Source: Parcubacteria group bacterium | Lineage (GTDB): Bacteria; Patescibacteriota; Minisyncoccia; Phycocordibacterales; Phycocordibacteraceae | Assembly: GCA_028286525.1 (NCBI GenBank) | Contig: JAQBRL010000024.1 | Coordinates: 1 to 32,300, forward strand | Direction of reading: 5' to 3' | DNA: 32,300 nucleotides | Shown here: one piece after another, positions 22,073-28,654 of the stretch | How the letters are laid out: each line of letters starts with the position of its first letter | How positions within the stretch are numbered: the first letter of the stretch is position 1 | Translations under genes and position numbers: made by a program | Notes under the pieces: generated by a model | What the model was told of the DNA's origin: nothing | The model's input: only the letters and a program-made list of their open reading frames with translations | Database searches by the model: none

Positions 22073-22168
22073 GCAATCAATTAAACCATGACTACGTGAC
22101 GGAACCATTTGCCTTTATGCTAAAAAGCTGTAAAATGGCCTCATCAAAGGGTCTTACCCTTTTAAAAT

Positions 22169-22240
22169 AGCGGGGTAGAGGATTGAGGCCATTCCCATGG
22201 CGGGAGGCTAAAAGCGAAGCCCTGTGATAAAGTTCGACAC
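22169..22240 (+). pseudogene. Candidate decayed tRNA-Met copy (tandem duplicate of the downstream tRNA)
   Basis: Shares, in order, ATAGCGGGGTAGAGGA (16 nt from 22167), CGGGAGGCT (22201) and GTTCGA (22232) with the tRNA at 22245; lacks an intact acceptor 3' arm and anticodon arm. Confidence 0.5.
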
Positions 22241-22244
22241 ACAT

Positions 22245-22318
22245 AGCGGGGTAGAGGAGAGGTACCTCGGGAGGCTCATAACCTCCAGACGCCGGTTCGA
22301 TTCCGGCCCCCGCAACCA
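22245..22318 (+). tRNA. tRNA-Met(CAT), initiator-like, CCA encoded
   Basis: AGCGGGG-TA-GAG..CTC-G-GGAGG-CTCATAA-CCTCC-AGAC-GCCGG-TTCGATT-CCGGC-CCCCGCA-ACCA; unpaired 1-72 (A/A) as in initiators. Confidence 0.9.
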
Positions 22319-22321
22319 GCA

Positions 22322-22349
22322 GCAAAAACCGCCCTCGAGCGGTTTTTGC
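22322..22349 (+). terminator. Rho-independent terminator after tRNA-Met
   Basis: GCAAAAACCGC-CCTCGA-GCGGTTTTTGC. Confidence 0.85.
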
Positions 22350-22401
22350 ATTTTACTGGATCCGCTATGAGGGTCGACCTACCTGCTATACTCGCAGATA
22401 T

Positions 22402-22971
22402 ATGCACATGCTTTCCCCTTCGCGCAACCGACGCGGTTTTACGCTCATCGAGCTTCTCGTTGTTATCGCCATCATCGGCATTCTCGCGGCAGTCGTGATT
22501 GCGTCCCTCGCTGCTGCACGCACGCGCGGCAACGATGCTGCCGTAAAGGAGAACCTGGTGAATTCTCGCGCCCAAGGAGAATTGTTCTATCTGAGCAACG
22601 GCAATAGTTACACTAATGGTACGGCTGCCAGCAACGTATGCGATCCAGCAGGCCTGGTACTCAATACGAATGGGATTCCTGCGGCGAGAGCCCGACTTCT
22701 CGCGGGCGTTCCAGTACCGCTACCTGTAGCCGGTACCGTGAAGGGCGTGAATACATTCGTATCAGCAGCTGCATCGGTAGTAGGCATCCCTTCAGTCACG
22801 CAAGGCGCCATAGGTACCGCGAGCAATGCGGTATGCAATAGCTCGGCCACCGCGTGGGCCGCGCAGGTACCGCTCCAAGGTGGAGGGTTCTATTGCGTGG
22901 ATAGCACGGGACAGGGCATCACCTCCGCCATAAGCGTCATTACGACCGCTACCGATTACAGCTGCTCCTAG
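22402..22971 (+). CDS. Orphan type IV prepilin
   Basis: [45 protein letters not shown] 22387-22392 then ATG. Confidence 0.88.
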   Translation: MHMLSPSRNRRGFTLIELLVVIAIIGILAAVVIASLAAARTRGNDAAVKENLVNSRAQGELFYLSNGNSYTNGTAASNVCDPAGLVLNTNGIPAARARLLAGVPVPLPVAGTVKGVNTFVSAAASVVGIPSVTQGAIGTASNAVCNSSATAWAAQVPLQGGGFYCVDSTGQGITSAISVITTATDYSCS

Positions 22972-23462
22972 AGGCTGCGACGCGCAACGATGCGCCACTC
23001 GCGCCAGATGAAATACATGACCACGAGATCGAAGAGCGTGACCGCAACGACGATGAGCGAATGGTCCTTCCAGATCTGGTACGTCTGATAGACGACGAAG
23101 CCCGCAAGGACGAGGAGCGACCAGGGATACGCCCAGAGCTTGTTCTTCAGGAGCGCGAAAACCAAGACCGCCTTGATGAGGCCTCGAGAAAGAAGATACA
23201 ATGCTACGAACGTAACGGTACCGGCCGTATACTTCGCTATCTCCGCTTCGACGGAGTCGGTAATGGTTCCCGAGGGAAATGCCGAGAGCAGCAGATTCCC
23301 GGCCGCAACGATGAAGCGCGGCGGTATGAAGAAGAGCGCGATTCCGGCGACTATCTCGGCGACCGAAATCGCTCCTTTGAGAACCACGCTCCAGAAGAAG
23401 AATTGATAGACCGTGCGTTCTTCTTGATCGGTGATCAGAGGCTCGCTTCCATGCATAGGCAT
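22968..23462 (-). CDS. DUF2127-like membrane protein
   Basis: Four TM helices, VVLKGAISVAEIVAGIALFF, LYLLSRGLIKAVLVFALLKNKLWAYPWSLLVLAGFVVYQTYQI; resembles DUF2127 from memory. Confidence 0.7.
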   Translation of the reverse strand: MPMHGSEPLITDQEERTVYQFFFWSVVLKGAISVAEIVAGIALFFIPPRFIVAAGNLLLSAFPSGTITDSVEAEIAKYTAGTVTFVALYLLSRGLIKAVLVFALLKNKLWAYPWSLLVLAGFVVYQTYQIWKDHSLIVVAVTLFDLVVMYFIWREWRIVARRSL

Positions 23463-23585
23463 AACCCTACCAGAGTTCTTGGAAGATGTAATTAAAAGTC
23501 TCTGCCTTCCGTATTAGTTCATGAGGCCGGGAAGTGCGAGCTGCTTTTCCGGCGTCGCCATGGCTTTATGGGTTAATACAGTGAA

Positions 23586-24080
23586 ATGGAAAAGACACTA
23601 CAAAAAAAGCTCGGGATGCCGCTTATAGCCGCAGCTCTGGTTGCGGGGATAGGAACAGGCGCGTTCGCCCTTGCGGGTGCTCAGTCGGCAGCAGCTGCAG
23701 AAACGTCGACCACGACGACCACTGCCGCTACGACCGGCACCACGCCCGGAACAGCCGCTACAGCAGGTACGCGTCCGCAGGGACATGCACCGCTCGGAGG
23801 TGACGGCATCGTTGCAAGCATCAACGGAACCACCCTCACGATGACGGAGGAGTCCGATGAAGGAGGCGCGACCTACACCGTGGACGCATCGAGCGCCACG
23901 GTCACGAAGGCAGGCGCATCCGCATCGCTCGCAAGCATCGCGGTGGGCGACAAGATCTTCGTCAAAGGCACGGTAGCAGGCACGAATGTTACCGCTACCA
24001 GCATAAGTTACGGTCACGGCGGACGGATGGGCGGGCACATGAAGCCTACTTCCTCCGCACCAACCGGCACGACGCAGTAA
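23586..24080 (+). CDS. Secreted protein with DUF5666-like domain
   Basis: Signal-like N-terminus, T-rich linker, DGIVASINGTTLTMTEE...YTVDASSATVTKAGASASLASIAVGDKIFVKGTVAGTNVTATSI. Confidence 0.65.
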   Translation: MEKTLQKKLGMPLIAAALVAGIGTGAFALAGAQSAAAAETSTTTTTAATTGTTPGTAATAGTRPQGHAPLGGDGIVASINGTTLTMTEESDEGGATYTVDASSATVTKAGASASLASIAVGDKIFVKGTVAGTNVTATSISYGHGGRMGGHMKPTSSAPTGTTQ

Positions 24081-24134
24081 TCAGGCAAGTAGCCAATAGC
24101 ATACAAGGTGGTCACGAGAACCTCGTCCCGAATA

Positions 24135-24189
24135 CCTTCCCGCATACCTCCGGCTTCGGAGGTATGCGGCGTGGCGTGCGCCGGGAAGG
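24135..24189 (+). promoter_or_regulatory. Structured 5' element upstream of the sigma factor gene
   Basis: 12-bp perfect stem CGCATACCTCCG-GCTT-CGGAGGTATGCG (24141-24168) flanked by CCTTCC/GGAAGG arms and a small GGCG..CGCC hairpin; no T-run. Confidence 0.6.
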
Positions 24190-24206
24190 CGGAGTAACCT
24201 ATACGT

Positions 24207-24779
24207 ATGGAACCGCTTGGAAGCCTCACGGACGAGGAGCTCGCGCTCCGCATCCAGCACGGAGAGAGCGAACCGCTCGGCGTGCTTATGGGTCGCTATG
24301 AGCCGAAGCTGCTCCGATACGGAACGAAATTCCTCTCTGGAACGGAAGATATCGTGGACCTCGTGCAAGAAGTGTTCGTGAGCGTCTACCAGAATATCCA
24401 GAGCTATGATGCGAGCCGCCGATTCTCTCCGTGGATCTATCGCATCGCGCATAATGCCTTCGTCGGGGAATTGCGTAAGCGCTCGCGGCAGCCGGTCCGC
24501 TTCTTCGGTTTCGAGTTCGACACGTTCGTGCCGCATCCGGTCCAGGAAGCGACCCAGGTGCCGGAAGTTGAAGCGAAAGAAATGCGTAGTATGGTCGAGG
24601 AAGGGCTTTCGAAGATCTCGCCTGCCTATTCGGAAATCCTCATCCTTCGGTATCTGGAAGAGCTCAGCTATCAGGAGATAGCGGACGTCCTCCGGATACC
24701 GCTCGGGACCGTGAGTGTCCGTATCGCGCGCGGGAGGACGGCGCTGCGCGCGACTTATGGCGACCAATCACCCCTATGA
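24207..24779 (+). CDS. RNA polymerase sigma factor, sigma-70 family (ECF-like)
   Basis: Region 2 DIVDLVQEVFVSVYQNIQSYDASRRFSPWIYRIAHNAFVGELRKRSR; region 4 YSEILILRYLEELSYQEIADVLRIPLGTVSVRIARGRTALR. Confidence 0.93.
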   Translation: MEPLGSLTDEELALRIQHGESEPLGVLMGRYEPKLLRYGTKFLSGTEDIVDLVQEVFVSVYQNIQSYDASRRFSPWIYRIAHNAFVGELRKRSRQPVRFFGFEFDTFVPHPVQEATQVPEVEAKEMRSMVEEGLSKISPAYSEILILRYLEELSYQEIADVLRIPLGTVSVRIARGRTALRATYGDQSPL

Positions 24780-25297
24780 CTACTCCTGAAGACAAAATGA
24801 CCGAATCCCTCCTCGAGCGCATCCGCGCGGGCCGCCTTCCTATGCGGTCCCGAAGCTATTTCATACTCCGTGCATCAGCGGTCGTGTTCGTCGCGATACT
24901 CGCGCTCGTCCTTTCGATTTTCCTATTCAACCTCGTGCTCTTCGTGCTCTTCACGGGCGGCCGCGCGCCGCTGCTCGCGCATGGTACGAACGGGCTCCTG
25001 GTATTCATCCGCTTTTTCCCCTGGTGGGTGCTGCTCGCCGACGTGCTCCTTCTCGCGCTCCTGCGGTCGCTCCTGCGCCAGTACTCATTCGGCTACCGCA
25101 GCCCCACGCTCTTCTTCTTCTTCGGACTTGCCGTCGTAGTGGGTTCGTTCGGCTTCATCCTTTACCACCATACGGATGTGAACGAACGTATCGAGCATGC
25201 GGCGCATCGTGGCCATCTTCCGCCTCCGGTGGGTTCGTTCTATGACGATGCGCGGCGTACGCTTCCGGACCCGGACGCTCCAGCATCCTCTCAATAG
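24776..25297 (+). CDS. Membrane protein, candidate partner/anti-sigma of the adjacent sigma factor
   Basis: ATGA overlap with sigma gene; short cytosolic N-terminus then TM segments; no sequence-level anti-sigma signature recognised. Confidence 0.6.
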   Translation: MTTPEDKMTESLLERIRAGRLPMRSRSYFILRASAVVFVAILALVLSIFLFNLVLFVLFTGGRAPLLAHGTNGLLVFIRFFPWWVLLADVLLLALLRSLLRQYSFGYRSPTLFFFFGLAVVVGSFGFILYHHTDVNERIEHAAHRGHLPPPVGSFYDDARRTLPDPDAPASSQ

Positions 25298-25379
25298 CTG
25301 CGTTTAACTTCGAGTTCACTGACGCTTCGGTATAGTGCGGTTCCGCTCGATTTATTCGTAAATCGCATATACGACGCGT

Positions 25380-25571
25380 ATGGCAAATAACAACAATAAC
25401 GGTCAGGGCAATCGGGGACGCGGTCGCGGCTTCGCCAGTATGGACGAGGATAAGCAGCGCGAAATAGCGTCCAAGGGCGGACGCAGCCAGGGCAAGGAGA
25501 ATAATCCTGGTAACTTCGCGAACGACCCGCAGCGCGCAAGCGAAGCGGGCCGCAAGGGCGGGAGCTCGTAA
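25380..25571 (+). CDS. KGG-motif stress protein (YciG/con-10-like)
   Basis: GFASMDEDKQREIASKGGRSQGKENNPGNFANDPQRASEAGRKGGSS. Confidence 0.88.
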   Translation: MANNNNNGQGNRGRGRGFASMDEDKQREIASKGGRSQGKENNPGNFANDPQRASEAGRKGGSS

Positions 25572-25603
25572 TGTACATCGCCGCAGAGCGATAACCACCA
25601 CCT

Positions 25604-25639
25604 AAAGAAGGAGCGGGTCGACGGACCCGCTCCTTCTTT
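25604..25639. terminator. Strong, probably bidirectional, terminator
   Basis: AAAGAAGGAGCGGGTC-GACG-GACCCGCTCCTTCTTT. Confidence 0.92.
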
Positions 25640-25652
25640 GTAGTATCGAGTG

Positions 25653-26354
25653 ATGCAGGCAGTCATTCTCGCAGCCGGGCGCGGCACCCGTATGGGCGCG
25701 CTCACCGATTCGCTTCCGAAGCCCATGTTGAGGGTGGCGGGGAAGACCCTTCTTGAGCATAAATTCGACATTCTCGGTCCCGAATTCCATGAGATCATCC
25801 TCATCATCGGGTACCAGGGCGAGCTCATACAAAACGCATTCGGAGATTCCTATAAAGGAATGCCTATTCGGTACCTGATGCAAGAGGAACTCGATGGGAC
25901 AATGGGCGCGCTCGCGCTCGCGCGGCCGCACCTTTCGGAACGATTCGTGGTCATGATGGGCGACGATATCTATGCGGCCGAGGATCTCATATCCGCCATC
26001 AGCGTCTCGGATTGGGCGATGCTTCTCGAAGATATGGAGCATATGGCCTCGGGAGGACGCATCATTACGGATGCCAGCGGCGAGGTCATCGATATAGAGG
26101 AAGGCGACCATCGCGGGCAGCTGGGACTGTTCAACACCAATCTCTTCGTCCTCGATCCGAGGATATTCGAATATCCGATGGTTCCGAAAGCCGCCGGAAG
26201 CCATGAATACGGATTGCCGCAGACGGTACTCGCGGCTTCGAAGGCATTGGAGATTCCACTCCAGTCGGTGCTCACCACGCAGTGGATACAGATAACCGCT
26301 CCTGAAGATATTGTTCGAGCCGAAACGCTGATTGAAGATACGTCAGGTTCATAG
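25653..26354 (+). CDS. Sugar/NDP nucleotidyltransferase
   Basis: MQAVILAAGRGTRMGALTDSLPKPMLRVAGKTLLEH, MGDDIY; NTP_transferase family hallmark. GTG 25650 is an alternative start. Confidence 0.92.
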   Translation: MQAVILAAGRGTRMGALTDSLPKPMLRVAGKTLLEHKFDILGPEFHEIILIIGYQGELIQNAFGDSYKGMPIRYLMQEELDGTMGALALARPHLSERFVVMMGDDIYAAEDLISAISVSDWAMLLEDMEHMASGGRIITDASGEVIDIEEGDHRGQLGLFNTNLFVLDPRIFEYPMVPKAAGSHEYGLPQTVLAASKALEIPLQSVLTTQWIQITAPEDIVRAETLIEDTSGS

Positions 26355-26388
26355 TAAGGTCTCACTACCGCTGATATAAGCGGCACTT

Positions 26389-26462
26389 GCTGGTGTAGCT
26401 CAGGTAGTTAGAGCATGGGACTCATAAACCCAAGGTCGAAGGTGCAAGTCCTTCCACCAGCA
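26389..26462 (+). tRNA. tRNA-Met(CAT), elongator type (or Ile2 CAT)
   Basis: GCTGGTG-TA-GCTCAGGTAGTTAGAGC-A-TGGGA-CTCATAA-ACCCA-AGGTC-GAAGG-TGCAAGT-CCTTC-CACCAGC-A. Confidence 0.88.
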
Positions 26463-26475
26463 CCCGTTCTCCCGG

Positions 26476-26603
26476 TTATTGAATATAGGCAGTAAAAAAG
26501 CTATATTCGGTAAGTTCACGTACGAGCAGGCCACCGGTCCCCGTCGTCACACGAGATGCGAATGGCTCTCATTTCTTGTGACGGCTGGGCCTGGGTGCTT
26601 CGT
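26476..26603 (+). ncRNA. Candidate structured RNA between two tRNAs
   Basis: 13-bp stem TTATTGAATATAG/CTATATTCGGTAA (26476-26513, two G-U) and a long imperfect hairpin ACGA..CAGGCC..CGTCACA/TGTGACG..GGCCTG..TCGT (26522-26603). Confidence 0.4.
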
Positions 26604-26620
26604 TCCTCGCCTCAATATAT

Positions 26621-26694
26621 GCGGCCATAGCTCAACTGGTTAGAGCATCCGCCTGTCACGCGGAAGGTTGCCGGTTCAAGTCCGGTTGGCCGCG
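26621..26694 (+). tRNA. tRNA-Asp(GTC), CCA not encoded
   Basis: GCGGCCA-TA-GCTCAACTGGTTAGAGC-A-TCCGC-CTGTCAC-GCGGA-AGGTT-GCCGG-TTCAAGT-CCGGT-TGGCCGC-G. Confidence 0.94.
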
Positions 26695-26703
26695 CACGTT
26701 AGA

Positions 26704-26736
26704 AAAGAAAGACCGCCCGGAAGGGCGGTCTTTCTG
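26704..26736 (+). terminator. Rho-independent terminator after tRNA-Asp
   Basis: AAAGAAAGACCGCCC-GGAA-GGGCGGTCTTTCT. Confidence 0.9.
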
Positions 26737-26772
26737 CTTTAAATATGGGTGATAAGCTTTAAGGGTCTATTT

Positions 26773-27357
26773 ATGGAAACAGAGAATAAAGAGAAACCCA
26801 TTGCGATCATCATCTATGGAATGGTCGCAGTGGGTAAGCTCACTGTCGCTAAGGCACTTCAAAAAGAGCTTGGATACAAGCTTACGCACAATCATCTTAT
26901 AAATGACTTGGTTTGGAGTATCTTCGACCGGGGAACTCTCGAAGGGAACAGCCTTATCGAGAGACTTCGTTACGAGTTGTACGAAGAGGCAATTAAGCGT
27001 GGCGTAAGCATAATCATTACGCACTGCTATTCTCACGATTACATATCTCCTACGGGACTCTCCGACCCTGATTACTTGAAAACGCTTGAGGAGAAGTTAG
27101 GAGGTGCTGGCGCAAGGACCCTATTTGTTCATTTGCAAGCTGAAAACCAAGCTCTTCTCGAACGAGTTCAGGGCGAGTCAAGACATGAGCATAGAAAGCT
27201 TACGGACGTGTCGAAGATGGCAGAATACCTAGAGGACAAAAGCCTTGATGTTAGAACATCAGCGTCGGTTAAGAATAATCTTGTGATTGATAACACGAAC
27301 TTGGCAGCAGAAGATGTGGCTAGAATAATTAGCCAGCATTTGCAAAAGCAGTTCTAA
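26773..27357 (+). CDS. P-loop kinase / AAA-family nucleotide-binding protein
   Basis: IAIIIYGMVAVGKLTVAKALQKELGYKLTHNHLINDLVW (Walker A GxxxxGKxT); NTNLAAEDVARII C-terminus; ATG 26773 chosen. Confidence 0.82.
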   Translation: METENKEKPIAIIIYGMVAVGKLTVAKALQKELGYKLTHNHLINDLVWSIFDRGTLEGNSLIERLRYELYEEAIKRGVSIIITHCYSHDYISPTGLSDPDYLKTLEEKLGGAGARTLFVHLQAENQALLERVQGESRHEHRKLTDVSKMAEYLEDKSLDVRTSASVKNNLVIDNTNLAAEDVARIISQHLQKQF

Positions 27358-27413
27358 TGCTAGTTCCAATCAGTCATGTCTTTATCCGTGAAGTGGAATG
27401 GTACGATTTAGTC

Positions 27414-27923
27414 ATGAAAAAAGTCGGACTCGTACTTGTTCTATGCCTCGGTATCGTCTTGGTCGCAGGACTTGTGATGGGAAGCTTCTATTTCCCGAAC
27501 TCATTTAAACTGAGCCCCATTACTTATTATCTCGGGAGCGAAGCGTACAAGATTCCCACGAAATTCAATCCTATAAACGGAAGTGAAAAACCCGGTGGAA
27601 CCCGCATAGTGATACATGTATCGTATCCAAGCCTGAAGGGTCAGTATGAAGACCCCGAATACGGACAGCATCAGCTCACGCTTTCAAAAACAACTGATAC
27701 GTCTTCATCGTCTTCGTTAGATGAACAATGCAGTGATATGTCTTTCTGCGGAATAGGAGATGCAGGGAACGTGTCCTTCAAAAGAGACCAGTTTACTTAC
27801 GGCGTTCATTACCAAGGCGGCACTATAACTTTTGCTACCAAGGAGGAGCTGAAAAAGTTTGAAGATTCAATCATCAATCTTTTCAGCTCCTTTGCGCAAG
27901 CTAGTTCCAACAGCGTCCACTAG
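27414..27923 (+). CDS. Hypothetical membrane-anchored/secreted protein
   Basis: MKKVGLVLVLCLGIVLVAGLVMGSFYF N-terminal TM; TACGAT 27402-27407 before ATG 27414. Confidence 0.7.
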   Translation: MKKVGLVLVLCLGIVLVAGLVMGSFYFPNSFKLSPITYYLGSEAYKIPTKFNPINGSEKPGGTRIVIHVSYPSLKGQYEDPEYGQHQLTLSKTTDTSSSSSLDEQCSDMSFCGIGDAGNVSFKRDQFTYGVHYQGGTITFATKEELKKFEDSIINLFSSFAQASSNSVH

Positions 27924-27931
27924 ACCGCGCA
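27904..27931 (+). repeat. Degenerate 28-nt linker repeat, copy A
   Basis: GTTCCAACAGCGTCCACTAGACCGCGCA; about 22/28 identical by eye to each of copies B and C. Confidence 0.7.
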
Positions 27932-27940
27932 CCGTTCAGA

Positions 27941-27977
27941 AACCAGAAAGACCGCTCACTAGGCGGTCTTTCTGGTT
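27941..27977 (+). terminator. Rho-independent terminator (15-bp stem)
   Basis: AACCAGAAAGACCGC-TCACTAG-GCGGTCTTTCTGGTT. Confidence 0.88.
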
Positions 27978-28002
27978 CAAACGAAGTTGATATACTTCCG
28001 TG

Positions 28003-28509
28003 ATGGGTCCTGTAGTTACTTCCTATAACGTCATCTCTGAAGACGGATACATTACCGATCGGAATAGAGATGAAAGCTTCATTCCTGATGCAACCTGGGG
28101 TGAGTTTATTAAGCTGATTAAGGACAATGATGTTGTGGTATTGGGTCGTAAGAGCTACGACGAAATGTATAAAGGGTATAGCCCGCAGCTCATAAAGGAG
28201 TTTGAAGAAACCAAGACAAAGAAGGTAATCGTAAGCCGAGACCTGTCCTTTGAACCTAAATCTGGACACGTTAAGGCAGCGAGTCCCGAAGAAGCCATTA
28301 GTCACGGGAGTAAAATTCTCATATCGGGAGGACCGTCACTCAATTCAGCTTTTTTAGCTGCAGGCCTGATCGATCATTTCATCCGGCTAATCATCCCTGT
28401 AAATATAGGAGATGGACTCAAACCCTTTCCCCAGGAGCCGAAACTGGTTGTTGAATCTAGTCAGCGCCTCAAAGACGGGACTACTTTAGAGACTTACTCT
28501 TTAAGTTGA
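28003..28509 (+). CDS. RibD C-terminal/dihydrofolate reductase-like family protein
   Basis: VVTSYNVISEDGYI..., VVVLGRKSYDEM, KKVIVSRDL, KILISGGPSLNSAFLAAGLIDHFIRLIIPVNIGDGLKPF: canonical RibD_C/DHFR-like pattern. Confidence 0.9.
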   Translation: MGPVVTSYNVISEDGYITDRNRDESFIPDATWGEFIKLIKDNDVVVLGRKSYDEMYKGYSPQLIKEFEETKTKKVIVSRDLSFEPKSGHVKAASPEEAISHGSKILISGGPSLNSAFLAAGLIDHFIRLIIPVNIGDGLKPFPQEPKLVVESSQRLKDGTTLETYSLS

Positions 28510-28515
28510 ATCCTA

Positions 28516-28543
28516 GTTCCAACAACGTTCAGTAGTTCGCGCT
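28516..28543 (+). repeat. Degenerate 28-nt linker repeat, copy B
   Basis: GTTCCAACAACGTTCAGTAGTTCGCGCT. Confidence 0.7.
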
Positions 28544-28590
28544 AAGCAAGAAACTGCCGAGAGGTGGTATCTCGCTTAATGATAGTATAT

Positions 28591-28619
28591 TTGACAATAC
28601 CAATTATTTATTTTACTTT
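28591..28619 (+). promoter_or_regulatory. Canonical sigma70-type promoter
   Basis: TTGACA (28591-28596), 17-nt AT-rich spacer, TACTTT (28614-28619); GAGGG SD-like at 28643 before ATG 28655. Confidence 0.6.
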
Positions 28620-28654
28620 GTTTTAGGCCTGAATCTTTTGCAGAGGGACTACTC

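Noticed and set aside
22135-22318. tmRNA or SRP RNA for the structured region near tRNA-Met
   Set aside because: No tag reading frame or tmRNA 5' end, and no GGAAG-type SRP apical loop.
27904-28543. Linker repeats considered as integron attC sites
   Set aside because: No GTTRRRY/RYYYAAC paired core sites and no convincing self-complementarity across the repeat; cassettes carry their own promoters and terminators; no integrase seen.
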